Source of the DNA: Microvirga pudoricolor | GTDB lineage: Bacteria; Pseudomonadota; Alphaproteobacteria; Rhizobiales; Beijerinckiaceae | Assembly: GCF_016892705.1 (NCBI RefSeq) | Contig: NZ_JAFEMB010000006.1 | Coordinates: forward strand, 186,001-250,000 | Direction of reading: 5' to 3' | DNA length: 64,000 bases | Shown: in pieces, positions 18,097-29,331 of the stretch | How positions within the stretch are numbered: the stretch's first letter is position 1 | How the letters are laid out: every line of letters begins with the position of its first letter | Notes under the pieces: model-generated | Told to the model about the DNA's origin: nothing | What the model saw: the letters and a program-made list of their open reading frames with translations, nothing else | Database searches by the model: none | Position numbers and translations under genes: made by a program

Positions 18097-18405
18097 ATGA
18101 ACGGTCAGAACATTCGCATTCGCCTTAAGGCGTTTGATCACCGGATCCTCGACGCTTCGACACGGGAAATCGTGTCGACCGCGAAGCGGACCGGAGCCCA
18201 GGTTCGCGGGCCCATCCCGCTGCCGACGCGCATCGAACGCTTTACGGTTCTTCGCTCGCCGCACATCGACAAGAAGTCGCGCGAGCAATTCGAGATGCGC
18301 ACTCACAAGCGCGTTCTCGATATCGTGGACCCCACTCCCCAGACGGTGGACGCGCTGATGAAGCTCGACCTCGCCGCGGGCGTGGATGTGGAGATCAAGC
18401 TCTGA
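18097..18405 (+). CDS. rpsJ: 30S ribosomal protein S10
   Basis: S10 (102 aa) is a 30S head protein that also acts as NusE in antitermination complexes. The N-terminus [19 protein letters not shown] and the segment [20 protein letters not shown] are family signatures. No strong Shine-Dalgarno sequence is visible; AACGGTAAAACC precedes the ATG, so the start relies on homology. It opens the S10 group, here directly downstream of tuf as in many alphaproteobacteria. Confidence 0.97.
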   Translation: MNGQNIRIRLKAFDHRILDASTREIVSTAKRTGAQVRGPIPLPTRIERFTVLRSPHIDKKSREQFEMRTHKRVLDIVDPTPQTVDALMKLDLAAGVDVEIKL

Positions 18406-18449
18406 GCCCTCGGGCTTGGAGCTTTCGGTAGCGCCGAGAGGATACGCAG

Positions 18450-19175
18450 ATGCGCTCAGGCGTCATTGCACAAAAACTCGGGATGACCCGCATCTTTACC
18501 GATGCCGGTGAACACGTCCCCGTCACGGTTCTCAAGGTCGACCAGTGCCAAGTGGTCGCCCATCGAACCAAAGATAAGAATGGCTATACCGCCCTGCAGG
18601 TCGGCGTCGGTAAGGCCAAGGTCAAGAACGTTTCGAAGGCCGAGCGCGGACAGTTTTCCGTCGCCAAGGTCGAGCCGAAGCGCAAGGTCGCGGAATTCCG
18701 CGTCAGCGAAGATGCCGTGATCCCGGTCGGTGCCGAGATCACAGCTGATCACTTCGTCGCCGGGCAGTTCGTCGATGTGACGGGCACCACGACGGGTAAG
18801 GGCTTCGCAGGCGGCATGAAGCGCTGGAACTTCGGCGGACTTCGGGCGACTCACGGCGTCTCGGTTTCGCACCGTTCGATCGGTTCGACCGGCGGCCGTC
18901 AGGATCCGGGCAAGACCTTCAAGAACAAGAAGATGCCGGGTCATCTCGGCGCCGAGCGCGTGACGACGCAGAACCTGCGTGTCGTGTCGACCGACGTCGA
19001 GCGCGGACTGATCCTCGTCGAAGGCGCCGTTCCGGGCGTTGCCGGCGGCTGGATCTACATCCGTGACGCCGTCAAGCGGAAGCTGCCGACCGACGTGCCG
19101 ATGCCCGGCAAGTTCCGTGCGGCCAACGATACCGCTGCGGCTCCGGCTGAGCAGGCTGTTGAGGAGAACGCGTGA
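18450..19175 (+). CDS. rplC: 50S ribosomal protein L3
   Basis: L3 (241 aa) binds near the 3' end of 23S rRNA, and its long loop reaches the peptidyl transferase centre. The N-terminus [16 protein letters not shown] and the loop region [20 protein letters not shown] near residues 128-147 are diagnostic. A C-terminal Ala/Glu-rich tail of about 15 residues extends beyond the shorter L3 proteins, a common alphaproteobacterial feature. GAGAGGA lies upstream. Its TGA stop shares one base with the rplD ATG. Confidence 0.97.
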   Translation: MRSGVIAQKLGMTRIFTDAGEHVPVTVLKVDQCQVVAHRTKDKNGYTALQVGVGKAKVKNVSKAERGQFSVAKVEPKRKVAEFRVSEDAVIPVGAEITADHFVAGQFVDVTGTTTGKGFAGGMKRWNFGGLRATHGVSVSHRSIGSTGGRQDPGKTFKNKKMPGHLGAERVTTQNLRVVSTDVERGLILVEGAVPGVAGGWIYIRDAVKRKLPTDVPMPGKFRAANDTAAAPAEQAVEENA

Positions 19176-19795
19176 TGAAACTCGATATCACCACGCTTGA
19201 GGGCACCAACTCGGGTTCCGTAGAGCTCAACGAGGCTATCTTCGGTCTCGAGCCCCGCGCCGATCTTCTGGCCCGTTGCGTGCGCTGGCAGCTCGCCAAG
19301 CGCCAGGCCGGTACCCACGCGGTGAAGAACCGCTCGGATATCGACCGGACGACGAAGAAGGTTTACAAGCAGAAGGGCACCGGTAGCGCTCGTCACGGCG
19401 CAGCCAGCGCTCCTCAGTTCCGTGGGGGCGGTCGCGCCTTCGGACCGCAGGTTCGCAGCCACGCACACGACCTTCCCAAGAAGGTCCGTGCTCTTGCCCT
19501 GCGGCATGCGCTCTCGTCAAAGGCCAAGGACTCCTCGCTCATCGTCGTCGATGACGTGAAGCTCTCGGATCCGAAGACGAAGGCTCTCGTCGAGCGCTTC
19601 GGCAAGCTCGGCCTCGCCAACGCCCTGATCATCGGTGGCGCTGAGATCGAGGCGAACTTCCAGCGGGCTGCTCGCAACATCCCGAACATCGATGTCCTGC
19701 CCGTGCAGGGGATCAACGTCTATGACATCCTCCGTCGCGAGAAGCTCGTTCTCACGAAGGCTGCTGTCGATGCGCTGGAGGCGCGCTTCAAATGA
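19175..19795 (+). CDS. rplD: 50S ribosomal protein L4
   Basis: L4 (206 aa) lines the exit tunnel and in E. coli represses the S10 operon. I chose the ATG at 19175 ([10 protein letters not shown]) rather than the GTG one codon earlier: GAGGAG lies six bases upstream and this start gives TGATG coupling with rplC. The tunnel loop with [20 protein letters not shown] near residues 67-86 is typical. It overlaps rplW by four bases. Confidence 0.96.
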   Translation: MKLDITTLEGTNSGSVELNEAIFGLEPRADLLARCVRWQLAKRQAGTHAVKNRSDIDRTTKKVYKQKGTGSARHGAASAPQFRGGGRAFGPQVRSHAHDLPKKVRALALRHALSSKAKDSSLIVVDDVKLSDPKTKALVERFGKLGLANALIIGGAEIEANFQRAARNIPNIDVLPVQGINVYDILRREKLVLTKAAVDALEARFK

Positions 19796-20088
19796 GCCTG
19801 GACCCGCGCCATTACGATGTGATCGTGAGCCCGGTCATCACCGAGAAAGCCACGGCCCTGTCCGATCAGAACAAGGTCGTCTTCAAGGTGAAGTCCGATG
19901 CGACGAAGCCGCAGATCAAAGAAGCGGTTGAGAAGCTGTTCGATGTCAAGGTGAAGAGCGTCAACACGCTCGTCACCAAAGGCAAGGTGAAGTTGTTCCG
20001 CGGCATCCGCGGCCAGCGGTCGGACGTGAAGAAGGCGGTTGTGACCCTCGAAGAGGGCCAAACCATCGACGTCACGACGGGCCTCTGA
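19792..20088 (+). CDS. rplW: 50S ribosomal protein L23
   Basis: L23 (98 aa) sits at the tunnel exit and is the docking point for trigger factor and [23 protein letters not shown] and the central [18 protein letters not shown] are characteristic. The ATG overlaps the rplD stop as ATGA, which indicates translational coupling. rplB begins 20 bases later. Confidence 0.97.
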   Translation: MSLDPRHYDVIVSPVITEKATALSDQNKVVFKVKSDATKPQIKEAVEKLFDVKVKSVNTLVTKGKVKLFRGIRGQRSDVKKAVVTLEEGQTIDVTTGL

Positions 20089-20108
20089 TCGGTTGAGAGA
20101 GTGATCCG

Positions 20109-20945
20109 ATGGCTTTGAAGACTTTCAAACCGGTCACCCCCGGCCTCCGCCAGCTGGTGATCGTGGACCGCAGCGAGCTCTACAAGGGCAAGCCGGTCAA
20201 GGCGCTGACGGAGGGCAAGAGCTCCTCCGGCGGCCGTAACAACACGGGTCGCGTGACCGTTCGTTTCCGTGGCGGCGGACATAAGCGCACCCTGCGCAAT
20301 GTCGATTTCAAGCGCCGTTCGCGCATGGGCGACGTGGCGACCGTGGACCGGATCGAGTACGATCCGAACCGCACCGCCTTCATCGCGCTCATCCGCTATG
20401 AGGATGGCGAGCTGTCCTACATCCTGGCCCCGCAGCGCTTGGCTGTCGGCGACCAGGTGTCGGCGGGCGAGCAGGTCGACATCAAGCCCGGCAACGCGAT
20501 GCCGATCGGCAACATGCCGGTGGGCACCATTATCCACAATGTGGAGCTGAAGATCGGCCGCGGCGGCGCTATCGCCCGCTCCGCCGGTACCTACGCCCAG
20601 ATCGTGGGTCGCGATCAGGGTTACGTCACGGTTCGCCTGAATTCCGGCGAGCAGCGTCTGGTCCATGGCCAGTGCTTCGCCAGCATCGGCGCCGTGTCCA
20701 ACCCGGACCACATGAACACCTCGGTCGGTAAGGCCGGTCGTAACCGTTGGCTCGGCAAGCGCCCGCATAACCGCGGTGTCGCCATGAACCCCATCGACCA
20801 CCCGCACGGTGGTGGTGAGGGCCGTACCTCCGGTGGCCGCCATCCGGTGACCCCCTGGGGCATCCCGACCAAGGGTAAGAAAACCCGTTCGAACAAGCGG
20901 ACCGACAAGTTCATCCTGTCGAGCCGTCACGCTCGGAAGAAGTAA
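20109..20945 (+). CDS. rplB: 50S ribosomal protein L2
   Basis: L2 (278 aa) is a highly conserved 23S rRNA binder needed for subunit association and peptidyl transferase activity. The segment [20 protein letters not shown] near residues 220-239 contains the conserved His (HPHGGG) close to the catalytic centre. The protein begins [12 protein letters not shown]. The length is normal, and rpsS follows after 15 bases. Confidence 0.98.
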   Translation: MALKTFKPVTPGLRQLVIVDRSELYKGKPVKALTEGKSSSGGRNNTGRVTVRFRGGGHKRTLRNVDFKRRSRMGDVATVDRIEYDPNRTAFIALIRYEDGELSYILAPQRLAVGDQVSAGEQVDIKPGNAMPIGNMPVGTIIHNVELKIGRGGAIARSAGTYAQIVGRDQGYVTVRLNSGEQRLVHGQCFASIGAVSNPDHMNTSVGKAGRNRWLGKRPHNRGVAMNPIDHPHGGGEGRTSGGRHPVTPWGIPTKGKKTRSNKRTDKFILSSRHARKK

Positions 20946-20960
20946 GGTAAGAGGCACGTC

Positions 20961-21239
20961 ATGGCACGTTCGCTTTGGAAGGGTCCGTTCGTCGACGGCT
21001 ACCTCCTCAAGAAGGCCGAGGCTGCCCGTGGTGCGGGCCGGGCCGAGGTCATCAAGATCTGGAGCCGTCGCTCCACGATCCTCCCGCAGTTCGTGGGCCT
21101 CACGTTTGGGGTCTACAACGGTCAGAAGCACATCCCGGTCTACGTGAGCGAGGAAATGGTGGGACACAAGTTCGGCGAGTTCTCGCCGACCCGCACCTTC
21201 CACGGTCATGCCGCGGACAAGAAGGCGAAGAGGAAGTAA
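20961..21239 (+). CDS. rpsS: 30S ribosomal protein S19
   Basis: S19 (92 aa) forms a complex with S13 in the head of the 30S subunit near the A-site tRNA. The protein has the signature [20 protein letters not shown] and [28 protein letters not shown] lies upstream. Its 3' end (AAGAGGAAGTAAG) also supplies the ribosome-binding site of rplV, which starts one base after the stop. Confidence 0.98.
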   Translation: MARSLWKGPFVDGYLLKKAEAARGAGRAEVIKIWSRRSTILPQFVGLTFGVYNGQKHIPVYVSEEMVGHKFGEFSPTRTFHGHAADKKAKRK

Positions 21240-21240
21240 G

Positions 21241-21621
21241 ATGGGTCAGGCCAAGACTCCTCGCGCGCTGAGCGATCAAGAGGCGCAAGCCGTCGCCCGC
21301 ATGCTGCGCGTCAGCCCTCAGAAACTCAACCTCGTCGCGGCCCTCATCCGCGGCAAGAAGGTCTCGACGGCTCTTGCCGACCTCGAGTTTTCGCGCAAGC
21401 GGATCGCTCATGAGGTTCGCAAGTGCCTGCAGAGCGCCATCGCGAACGCCGAGAACAACCACAACCTCGATGTGGACGATCTCGTGGTCAGCCAGGCCTA
21501 TGTGGGCAAGGCGCTCGTCATGAAGCGCTTCCATGCCCGCGCCCGCGGCCGGGGTGCTCGTATCATGAAGCCGTTCTCGAACCTCACGATCGTGGTTCGG
21601 GAAGTCGCCGAACAGGCGTAA
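21241..21621 (+). CDS. rplV: 50S ribosomal protein L22
   Basis: L22 (126 aa) has a beta-hairpin that reaches into the exit tunnel. I placed the start at the ATG at 21241 ([20 protein letters not shown]) because homology begins there and the purine-rich end of rpsS provides the ribosome-binding site; the frame is open for 11 codons upstream. The hairpin region [20 protein letters not shown] near residues 95-114 is typical and contains no tandem duplication of the kind linked to macrolide resistance. Confidence 0.96.
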   Translation: MGQAKTPRALSDQEAQAVARMLRVSPQKLNLVAALIRGKKVSTALADLEFSRKRIAHEVRKCLQSAIANAENNHNLDVDDLVVSQAYVGKALVMKRFHARARGRGARIMKPFSNLTIVVREVAEQA

Positions 21622-21632
21622 AGGAGAACCAG

Positions 21633-22337
21633 ATGGGTCAGAAAGTTAACCCGATCGGTCTTCGGCTCGGCATCAACCGGACCTGGGACTCGCGCTGGTT
21701 CGCCGGCAAAGGCGAGTATGCCAAGCTGATGCATGAGGACATGGCGATCCGCGATGCCCTCCTGAAGCAGCTCAAGCAGGCCGCCGTTTCGAAGATCGTG
21801 ATCGAGCGTCCGCACAAGAAGTGCCGCGTCACCATTCACTCGGGTCGTCCCGGCGTGGTGATCGGCAAGAAGGGCGCCGATATCGAGAAGCTGCGCAAGC
21901 TCGTCAACAAGATGACGGATGCCGACGTGGCGATCAACATCGTCGAAGTGCGCAAGCCGGAGATCGACGCGACCCTGGTCGCCGATTCGATCGCCCAGCA
22001 GCTCGAGCGCCGTGTCGCCTTCCGTCGTGCCATGAAGCGTGCCGTTCAGTCGGCGATGCGTCTGGGCGCCGAGGGGATCCGGATCAACTGCTCCGGTCGT
22101 CTCGGCGGTGCTGAGATCGCCCGTCTGGAATGGTACCGCGAGGGTCGTGTCCCGCTGCACACGCTGCGCGCGGATGTCGATTACGGAACGTCCACTGCCT
22201 TCACGACCTATGGCACTTGCGGCATCAAGGTCTGGATCTTCAAGGGTGAAATCCTCGAGCACGATCCGATGGCGCAGGACAAGCGGATGAACGACGAAGG
22301 AGGCCGCTCAGGTGGCCGCCGCGAGCAAGCGGCGTAA
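21633..22337 (+). CDS. rpsC: 30S ribosomal protein S3
   Basis: S3 (234 aa) guards the mRNA entry channel and takes part in helicase activity. It starts [20 protein letters not shown], with AAGGAGAACC just upstream, so I trimmed a 70-codon open extension that overlaps rplV. A KH domain carries [14 protein letters not shown] near residues 70-83. The C-terminus ends with a short basic, Gly-rich tail. Confidence 0.97.
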   Translation: MGQKVNPIGLRLGINRTWDSRWFAGKGEYAKLMHEDMAIRDALLKQLKQAAVSKIVIERPHKKCRVTIHSGRPGVVIGKKGADIEKLRKLVNKMTDADVAINIVEVRKPEIDATLVADSIAQQLERRVAFRRAMKRAVQSAMRLGAEGIRINCSGRLGGAEIARLEWYREGRVPLHTLRADVDYGTSTAFTTYGTCGIKVWIFKGEILEHDPMAQDKRMNDEGGRSGGRREQAA

Positions 22338-22361
22338 CCGAGGGGTCAGGAGAGGTTTGCC

Positions 22362-22775
22362 ATGTTGCAACCGAAGAAAACCAAGTTCCGTAAGCAGTTC
22401 AAGGGCCGCATTTCCGGCACCGCGAAGGGTGGTACGGACCTCAACTTCGGCCAGTTCGGCCTGAAGGCGATGGAACCGGAGCGTGTCAACGCCCGACAGA
22501 TCGAGGCGGCTCGCCGCGCGATCACCCGTGCCATGAAGCGCGCGGGCCGGGTCTGGATCCGCATTTTCCCGGATGTGCCGGTCAGCTCGAAGCCGACCGA
22601 AGTGCGTATGGGTAAGGGCAAGGGCGCTCCCGAATTCTGGGCCGCCCGAGTCAAGCCTGGCCGTATCATGTTCGAGATCGACGGCGTGCCGGAGGATATC
22701 GCCCGTGAGGCGCTCCGTCTCGGCGCGGCCAAGCTCCCGATCAAGACGCGCTTCATCCAGCGCATCGCGGAGTAA
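22362..22775 (+). CDS. rplP: 50S ribosomal protein L16
   Basis: L16 (137 aa) helps position A-site tRNA at the peptidyl transferase centre. [20 protein letters not shown] and the run [20 protein letters not shown] near residues 77-97 are diagnostic. The conserved Arg that is hydroxylated in E. coli L16 (Arg81) lies in that run. AGGAGAGG lies upstream of the ATG. Confidence 0.97.
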   Translation: MLQPKKTKFRKQFKGRISGTAKGGTDLNFGQFGLKAMEPERVNARQIEAARRAITRAMKRAGRVWIRIFPDVPVSSKPTEVRMGKGKGAPEFWAARVKPGRIMFEIDGVPEDIAREALRLGAAKLPIKTRFIQRIAE

Positions 22776-22785
22776 GGAGGGTATC

Positions 22786-22998
22786 ATGAAGTCAACTCAG
22801 AGATCTTCCGACCTCAAGGCCATGTCGACGGACCAGCTGTCGGACGAGCTGCTCAACCTCAAGAAGGAGCAGTTCAACCTTCGCTTCCAGCGCGCCACCG
22901 GCCAGCTTGAGAATACCGGACGCGTGAAGGAGGTCCGCAAGGACATCGCCCGCGTCAAGACGCTGCAGCGCCAGAAGTCGTCTGCGGCGAAGGCTTAA
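22786..22998 (+). CDS. rpmC: 50S ribosomal protein L29
   Basis: L29 (70 aa) lies beside L23 at the tunnel exit. The true start is the ATG at 22786 ([18 protein letters not shown]), preceded by TAAGGAGGG. The frame stays open upstream inside rplP, but that part is not coding. The two helices with [19 protein letters not shown] near residues 25-43 are the family signature. Confidence 0.96.
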   Translation: MKSTQRSSDLKAMSTDQLSDELLNLKKEQFNLRFQRATGQLENTGRVKEVRKDIARVKTLQRQKSSAAKA

Positions 22999-23009
22999 AG
23001 GGGAACCAG

Positions 23010-23249
23010 ATGCCGAAGCGCGTTTTGCAGGGCGTCGTTGTCAGCGACAAGCAGGACAAGACGGTCGTCGTGAAGGTTGAACGCCGTTTCACGCACCCGG
23101 TCATGAAAAAGACCGTGCGTAAGACGAAGAACTACCATGCCCACGACGAGAACAATAATGCCAAGGTTGGCGACACGGTCTTCATCGAGGAGTCCAAGCC
23201 GCTTTCCAAGCTCAAGACCTGGGTGCTCGTGGACCAGTCCAAGGCCTGA
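23010..23249 (+). CDS. rpsQ: 30S ribosomal protein S17
   Basis: S17 (79 aa) is a primary 16S rRNA 5'-domain binder. It starts [20 protein letters not shown] and has the typical [20 protein letters not shown] block near residues 37-56. AAGGGGAA lies upstream. It is the last gene of the S10 group; a 165-base spacer with a hairpin and a promoter-like site precedes rplN. Confidence 0.97.
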   Translation: MPKRVLQGVVVSDKQDKTVVVKVERRFTHPVMKKTVRKTKNYHAHDENNNAKVGDTVFIEESKPLSKLKTWVLVDQSKA

Positions 23250-23267
23250 GGGCTGACAGATTGGGGG

Positions 23268-23296
23268 TTGTCTTTGCGAGGCGGCTCGTGTATACG
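23268..23296 (+). promoter_or_regulatory. Putative internal promoter of the spc group
   Basis: TTGTCT (23268-23273), a 17-base spacer and TATACG (23291-23296) fit a sigma70-type promoter about 120 bases upstream of rplN. The -10 sits in the loop of a perfect stem AGGCGGC/GCCGCCT (23279-23285 with 23297-23303) that is followed by TTTCTC. The same bases could therefore end or attenuate transcripts arriving from rpsQ while also starting new ones. Confidence 0.5.
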
Positions 23297-23414
23297 GCCG
23301 CCTTTCTCGACATTATGAGGGCTGGGGACATCAGATCCCCGTCAGGCGTAGTCCGGGAAGGCAATCGTGCCTTGGCCCGGAAACCTGTCTGAAACAAAGG
23401 AAAGGATCAAAGCC

Positions 23415-23783
23415 ATGATCCAGATGCAGACGAATCTAGACGTCGCCGACAATTCCGGTGCGCGCCGAGTGATGTGCATCAAGGTTCTCGGCGGTTCGAA
23501 GCGTAAATACGCTTCCGTCGGCGATATCATCGTCGTCTCCGTGAAAGAAGCGATCCCGCGCGGGCGCGTAAAGAAGGGCGACGTCATGAAGGCGGTCGTC
23601 GTTCGCACCGCAAAGGACATCCGTCGCGTCGACGGGTCCGTTATCCGGTTCGACCGGAACGCCGCCGTTCTGATCAACAATCAGAAGGAGCCGGTGGGCA
23701 CCCGTATCTTCGGCCCCGTTCCCCGCGAACTGCGCGCCAAGAACCACATGAAGATCATTTCGCTTGCGCCGGAGGTGCTCTAA
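23415..23783 (+). CDS. rplN: 50S ribosomal protein L14
   Basis: L14 (122 aa) lies at the subunit interface and forms part of bridge B8. I chose the ATG at 23415 ([20 protein letters not shown]) with AAAGGAAAGG upstream, trimming 16 non-homologous codons. The segment [20 protein letters not shown] near residues 69-88 is typical. Its TAA stop overlaps the ATG of rplX by one base. Confidence 0.97.
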   Translation: MIQMQTNLDVADNSGARRVMCIKVLGGSKRKYASVGDIIVVSVKEAIPRGRVKKGDVMKAVVVRTAKDIRRVDGSVIRFDRNAAVLINNQKEPVGTRIFGPVPRELRAKNHMKIISLAPEVL

Positions 23784-24100
23784 TGGCCGCTAAGATCAAG
23801 AAGGGCGACAAGGTCGTCGTTCTGACCGGTCGCGACAAGGGCAAGACCGGTGAGGTGCTCCAGGTCATGCCGAAGGATGAGCGCGCGCTCGTTCGCGGCG
23901 TCAACCTCGTGAAGCGCCACCAGCGCCAGACGGCTTCGCAGGAAGGTGGCATCATCTCGAAAGAGGCGTCGCTCCACCTGTCGAACCTGGCTTACGCGGA
24001 CCCGAAGGACGGCAAGCCGACCCGGGTTGGTTTCAAAGTTCTCGAAGACGGTCGCAAGGTCCGTTTCGCCAAGCGTTCGGGAGACCTGATCGATGGCTAA
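23783..24100 (+). CDS. rplX: 50S ribosomal protein L24
   Basis: L24 (105 aa) initiates 50S assembly and carries the KOW motif in [20 protein letters not shown] at its N-terminus. It overlaps rplN by one base (TAATG) and rplE by eight bases, so the three genes are probably translated in a coupled way. GGAGG in the 3' end of rplN supplies the ribosome-binding site. Confidence 0.97.
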   Translation: MAAKIKKGDKVVVLTGRDKGKTGEVLQVMPKDERALVRGVNLVKRHQRQTASQEGGIISKEASLHLSNLAYADPKDGKPTRVGFKVLEDGRKVRFAKRSGDLIDG

Positions 24101-24659
24101 GGCTCAGGCAGACGCCTATACCCCCCGGCTGCGGCAGCACTACGAGGAAGTCGTGCGTCCGAAGCTCATCGAAGAGTTCGGCTATAAGAACCCCATGGAA
24201 GTGCCGACGATCACCAAGATCGTGCTCAACATGGGCGTTGGCGAGTCAACCGCGGATTCGAAGAAGGCCTCCGTTGCGGCCGCCGATCTCGCGCTCATCG
24301 CCGGCCAGAAGCCGGTGATCACGAAGGCCCGCAAGGCGATCTCGCAGTTCAAGGTTCGCGAGAACATGCCGATCGGCGCCAAAGTCACGCTTCGCAAGAC
24401 CCGTATGTACGAGTTCATGGACCGCCTCGTCACGATCGCGCTCCCGCGCGTCCGCGACTTCCGTGGCCTGAACCCGAAGTCTTTCGACGGCCGTGGCAAC
24501 TACGCCCTCGGGATCAAGGAGCACCTCGTGTTCCCTGAGATCAACTACGACAAGGTCGAGCAGGTGTGGGGCATGGACGTCATCATCGCCACGTCTGCAA
24601 AGACGGATGATGAAGCTCGCGCGCTCCTGCGTCACTTCAACTTCCCGTTCCGGCAGTGA
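24093..24659 (+). CDS. rplE: 50S ribosomal protein L5
   Basis: L5 (188 aa) binds 5S rRNA and contacts P-site tRNA. The protein has the typical segments [20 protein letters not shown] near residues 28-47 and [20 protein letters not shown] near residues 123-143. The start overlaps the rplX stop by eight bases; GGGAG lies a few bases upstream. Slightly longer than E. coli L5 (179 aa), as usual for the class. Confidence 0.97.
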   Translation: MAKAQADAYTPRLRQHYEEVVRPKLIEEFGYKNPMEVPTITKIVLNMGVGESTADSKKASVAAADLALIAGQKPVITKARKAISQFKVRENMPIGAKVTLRKTRMYEFMDRLVTIALPRVRDFRGLNPKSFDGRGNYALGIKEHLVFPEINYDKVEQVWGMDVIIATSAKTDDEARALLRHFNFPFRQ

Positions 24660-24698
24660 GGACAACCGTCCTCAAACGCGGACACTGGAGATTATCGA

Positions 24699-25004
24699 AT
24701 GGCTAAGAAAAGCTCTATTGAGAAGAACAAGCATCGTCGTGAGCTGGTGAAGAAGTTCGCCGGCAAGCGCGAGCGGCTTCTGGCTGCCGCCAACGACGAG
24801 TCGAAGTCCATGGAGGAGCGCTTCGAGGCGCGCCTCAAGCTGGCTGAACTGCCGCGCAATTCGAGCAAGACGCGCATCCGGAATCGGTGCGAAGTGTCGG
24901 GCCGTCCGCGCGCTTATTACCGCAAGCTTGGAATGTCTCGGATTGCCCTGCGCGAGCTCGGCAACAAGGGCATGATCCCCGGCCTTGTGAAGTCCAGCTG
25001 GTAA
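24699..25004 (+). CDS. rpsN: 30S ribosomal protein S14, zinc-free form
   Basis: S14 (101 aa) is a head protein near S3 and S10. This is the long form that lacks the CxxC pairs of the zinc-binding type: the only Cys is in [16 protein letters not shown] near residues 64-79. Long, zinc-independent S14 is normal for Gram-negative bacteria. CTGGAG lies upstream of the ATG. Confidence 0.97.
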   Translation: MAKKSSIEKNKHRRELVKKFAGKRERLLAAANDESKSMEERFEARLKLAELPRNSSKTRIRNRCEVSGRPRAYYRKLGMSRIALRELGNKGMIPGLVKSSW

Positions 25005-25017
25005 GGGAGGGATATTC

Positions 25018-25413
25018 ATGGTCAATGACCCGTTGGGCGATATGCTCACCCGTATTCGCAACGCGCAGATGCGCCGTCGCGGTACCGTCTCGACCCCCGG
25101 CTCGAAGCTTCGCGCCCGTGTCCTCGAAGTTCTGAAAAGCGAGGGCTACATCCGCGACTATTCGCAGACCGAGTTCGGCAACGGCCGGACCGAGTTCTCG
25201 ATCGAGCTCAAGTACTATGACGGCCAGCCCGTGATCCGCTCCATCCAGCGTGTCTCGAAGCCCGGCCGCCGGGTGTACTCGTCCGTCGACACCATGCCCC
25301 GCGTGGCTGACGGTCTCGGCATCACCATTCTCTCGACCCCGCAGGGCGTCATGTCCGACCACGAGGCTCGGGAGAAGAACGTGGGCGGCGAAGTGCTCTG
25401 CAAGGTCTTCTAA
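25018..25413 (+). CDS. rpsH: 30S ribosomal protein S8
   Basis: S8 (131 aa) binds the central domain of 16S rRNA and in E. coli represses the spc operon by binding the rplN-rplE region of the mRNA. It starts [20 protein letters not shown], and the C-terminal [20 protein letters not shown] block is diagnostic. AAGGGAGGG lies upstream. A 36-base spacer follows before rplF. Confidence 0.97.
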   Translation: MVNDPLGDMLTRIRNAQMRRRGTVSTPGSKLRARVLEVLKSEGYIRDYSQTEFGNGRTEFSIELKYYDGQPVIRSIQRVSKPGRRVYSSVDTMPRVADGLGITILSTPQGVMSDHEAREKNVGGEVLCKVF

Positions 25414-25449
25414 GGCCGGGCAACAGCACAGAACCACGGAGTTTCGAAC

Positions 25450-25983
25450 ATGTCTCGCGTAGGCAAAAAGCCCGTCCCGGTTCCGTCAGGTGTGACGGCT
25501 TCGGTGGACGGCCAGAATGTGAAGATGAAGGGTGCGAAGGGCGAGCTGTCGTTCGTCGTGCCGGATGAGGTCTCGGTGGTCTTCGAGAATGGTGCCGTCG
25601 CGGTGCAGCCGCGCGACCAGTCGAAGACGGCTCGCGCCAAGTGGGGTCTGTCCCGCGCTCAGGTCGCGAACTTGGTCGAGGGCGTCACCAAGGGCTTCGA
25701 GAAGCGTCTCGAGATCAACGGCGTCGGCTATAAGGCCGCTGTGGCTGGCAAGGTGCTGAAGCTCTCGCTCGGCTACAGCCACGATATCGACTACGAGATC
25801 CCGACCGGTGTCACGATCACGACGCCGCGTCCGACCGAAGTCGTCGTCACGGGCATCGACAAGCAGGTCGTCGGTCAGACGGCTGCGGAGATCCGCGACT
25901 ATCGCGGCCCCGAGCCTTACAAGGGCAAGGGCGTCAAGTACGCTGGCGAGTTCATCTTCCGCAAGGAAGGCAAGAAGAAGTAA
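25450..25983 (+). CDS. rplF: 50S ribosomal protein L6
   Basis: L6 (177 aa) lies near the sarcin-ricin loop at the factor-binding site. The start is [15 protein letters not shown], and the C-terminal half has [20 protein letters not shown] near residues 152-171, the family signature. CGGAG lies upstream of the ATG. rplR follows after 12 bases. Confidence 0.97.
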   Translation: MSRVGKKPVPVPSGVTASVDGQNVKMKGAKGELSFVVPDEVSVVFENGAVAVQPRDQSKTARAKWGLSRAQVANLVEGVTKGFEKRLEINGVGYKAAVAGKVLKLSLGYSHDIDYEIPTGVTITTPRPTEVVVTGIDKQVVGQTAAEIRDYRGPEPYKGKGVKYAGEFIFRKEGKKK

Positions 25984-25995
25984 GGACGACGCATC

Positions 25996-26358
25996 ATGGC
26001 ACTCAAGAAAGGCGTTGCTGATCGCCGTAAGGCCCGTGTGCGCCGCGCGATTCAGAAAGCAGCGAACGGCCGTCCGCGTTTGTCGGTCTTCCGTTCCTCC
26101 AAGCAGATCTATGCTCAGGTCATCGACGACGTGCGTGGTCACACGCTTGCTCAGGCTTCGACTCTCGATCAGGACCTCAAAGGCAAGCTGAAGACGGGTG
26201 CAACCGTCGATGCCGCCAAGGAAGTCGGTCGGATCGTTGCCGAGCGCTCCGTGCAGGCTGGCGTGAAGCAGGTCATCTTCGATCGCTCGGGCTATCTCTT
26301 CCACGGTCGCGTCAAGGCTCTTGCCGATGCGGCCCGCGAAGGCGGTCTGGAATTCTAA
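25996..26358 (+). CDS. rplR: 50S ribosomal protein L18
   Basis: L18 (120 aa) binds 5S rRNA together with L5. The segment [20 protein letters not shown] near residues 28-47 and [20 protein letters not shown] near the end are typical. TAAGGACG lies upstream. A 60-base GC-rich spacer separates it from rpsE. Confidence 0.97.
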   Translation: MALKKGVADRRKARVRRAIQKAANGRPRLSVFRSSKQIYAQVIDDVRGHTLAQASTLDQDLKGKLKTGATVDAAKEVGRIVAERSVQAGVKQVIFDRSGYLFHGRVKALADAAREGGLEF

Positions 26359-26418
26359 CGGCGGGTTTCAAATACCCCAAAGCGAGCGGGCCCGCCGCCC
26401 GCGCAAGTGAGAGGTCTC

Positions 26419-26988
26419 ATGGCTAGAGAACCAAGAGAACGCGCTGATCGCGAAGAGCGCGACAGCGAATTCGTGGACCGCCTGGTTCACATCAACCGCG
26501 TTGCCAAGGTCGTGAAGGGTGGTCGCCGCTTCGGCTTCGCCGCTCTCGTCGTCGTCGGCGATCAAAAGGGCCGCGTCGGCTTCGGTCACGGCAAGGCCCG
26601 TGAGGTTCCGGAAGCGATTCGTAAGGCAACCGAAGCCGCCAAGCGTGGCATGATCCGCGTGGCGCTTCGCGAGGGCCGTACCCTTCACCATGACGTCCAC
26701 GGCCGTCACGGCGCCGGCAAGGTGATCCTCCGCGCCGCTCCGCAGGGAACCGGCATCATCGCTGGCGGCCCGATGCGCGCTGTCTTCGAGACGGTCGGCA
26801 TGCAGGACGTTGTGGCGAAATCCCTCGGCTCCTCCAACCCGTACAACCTCGTTCGCGCGACGTTCGACGCGCTCAAGAACGAGGACAGCCCGCGCTCGGT
26901 GGCTGCTCGCCGTGGCCTGAAGGTCTCGACGCTCCAGGCGCGCCGCCGCGATGCGGATGCCGGCGAAGTCGCCGGCGCTGAAGCGTAA
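26419..26988 (+). CDS. rpsE: 30S ribosomal protein S5
   Basis: S5 (189 aa) takes part in mRNA unwinding at the entry site and in decoding accuracy. I chose the ATG at 26419 ([20 protein letters not shown]) because GAGAGG lies five bases upstream; a GTG four codons earlier is in frame but would overlap that site. The segment [20 protein letters not shown] near residues 36-55 carries the spectinomycin loop region in an ordinary form. Confidence 0.96.
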   Translation: MAREPRERADREERDSEFVDRLVHINRVAKVVKGGRRFGFAALVVVGDQKGRVGFGHGKAREVPEAIRKATEAAKRGMIRVALREGRTLHHDVHGRHGAGKVILRAAPQGTGIIAGGPMRAVFETVGMQDVVAKSLGSSNPYNLVRATFDALKNEDSPRSVAARRGLKVSTLQARRRDADAGEVAGAEA

Positions 26989-27002
26989 GGGAGGCGGACA
27001 CA

Positions 27003-27212
27003 ATGGCAACGAAGCCAGCCGCTGCGGCTCAGCAGACCGTCACCGTTGAGCAGATCGGCTCGCCGATCCGTCGTGAAGGCAAGCAGCGCGAGACGCTGAT
27101 TGGCCTCAAGCTCAACAAGCTGCACCGTACTTCGACCCTCGAGGACACGCCTGCGGTTCGCGGCATGATCGAGAAGGTCAAGCACCTCGTGCGCGTTGTC
27201 GACGGGCAGTGA
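27003..27212 (+). CDS. rpmD: 50S ribosomal protein L30
   Basis: L30 (69 aa) is a small 50S protein. After an Ala-rich start it shows [20 protein letters not shown] and [20 protein letters not shown], the normal L30 pattern. GGGAGG lies upstream of the ATG. rplO follows after 10 bases. Confidence 0.96.
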   Translation: MATKPAAAAQQTVTVEQIGSPIRREGKQRETLIGLKLNKLHRTSTLEDTPAVRGMIEKVKHLVRVVDGQ

Positions 27213-27222
27213 GGAGACAGTC

Positions 27223-27696
27223 ATGAAACTCAACGAAATTCGTGACAACGAAGGTTCCACCAAGAACCGCATGCGCGTGGGCCGTGGTATCGGCTCGGGC
27301 AAAGGCAAGACCGGCGGCCGTGGCGTCAAGGGTCAGAAATCCCGCACCGGCGTGGCCATCAAAGGCTTCGAAGGCGGCCAGATGCCCCTGCATCGCCGTC
27401 TGCCCAAGCGTGGCTTCAACAAGCCGAATGCTGTGGTGCTCAATGAGGTCAATATCGGCCGTATCCAGCAGGCGGTGGAAGCCGGCAAGCTGGATCAGGG
27501 CGCTCCGATCACCATCGAGTCGCTCGTCGCGGCCGGCGTGGTGTCGAAGCCCCGCGACGGCGTGAAGATCCTCGGCATCGGTGAGCTCAAGGCTAAGCTG
27601 TCCTTCCAGGTTGCGCGCGCCTCCAAGTCGGCGGTCGAGGCGATCGAGAAGGCGGGCGGCTCGGTGACCCTCCTGGGTGCTGTTGCGGAAGCGTGA
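27223..27696 (+). CDS. rplO: 50S ribosomal protein L15
   Basis: L15 (157 aa) is an early-binding 50S protein. The true start is [20 protein letters not shown] at 27223 with GAGGAGACAG just upstream; nine further codons upstream overlap rpmD and are not homologous. The Gly/Lys-rich region [20 protein letters not shown] near residues 20-39 is characteristic. A 200-base spacer precedes secY. Confidence 0.96.
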   Translation: MKLNEIRDNEGSTKNRMRVGRGIGSGKGKTGGRGVKGQKSRTGVAIKGFEGGQMPLHRRLPKRGFNKPNAVVLNEVNIGRIQQAVEAGKLDQGAPITIESLVAAGVVSKPRDGVKILGIGELKAKLSFQVARASKSAVEAIEKAGGSVTLLGAVAEA

Positions 27697-27725
27697 TCGC
27701 GCGCCCACATGAATGAAGATCCGAG

Positions 27726-27755
27726 CGGCGGCCCGCGTTGATCGTGCGGCCGCCG
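27726..27755 (+). other. Stem-loop between rplO and secY
   Basis: CGGCGGCC (27726-27733) pairs perfectly with GGCCGCCG (27748-27755). It has a 14-base loop and no T-tract. The rest of the 200-base spacer shows no gene. TATAAG near 27832 resembles a -10 box but has no convincing -35 partner. Confidence 0.4.
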
Positions 27756-27896
27756 TTCGCGTGTAAGACACAGCGCCGAAAGCTTTTCCCCAGGGCCGAA
27801 AGACGGCTTTCGTCGGGAAACTGGGCGATATAAGACATCCGGCACGGGTCGCGATTCCATGGGGCGACGCCGGTCCGGCAGATCGGGGATCAGACG

Positions 27897-29237
<1,341 letters not shown>

Positions 29238-29331
29238 GCGGATGGTGTTCCCGGACGGGTCGAGTCGGCCGGGCGCATCAAGTTTTCTCCCCGTCTGCGG
29301 CGGGGACGCTCGACGAAGTCAGGGGGGCTCG

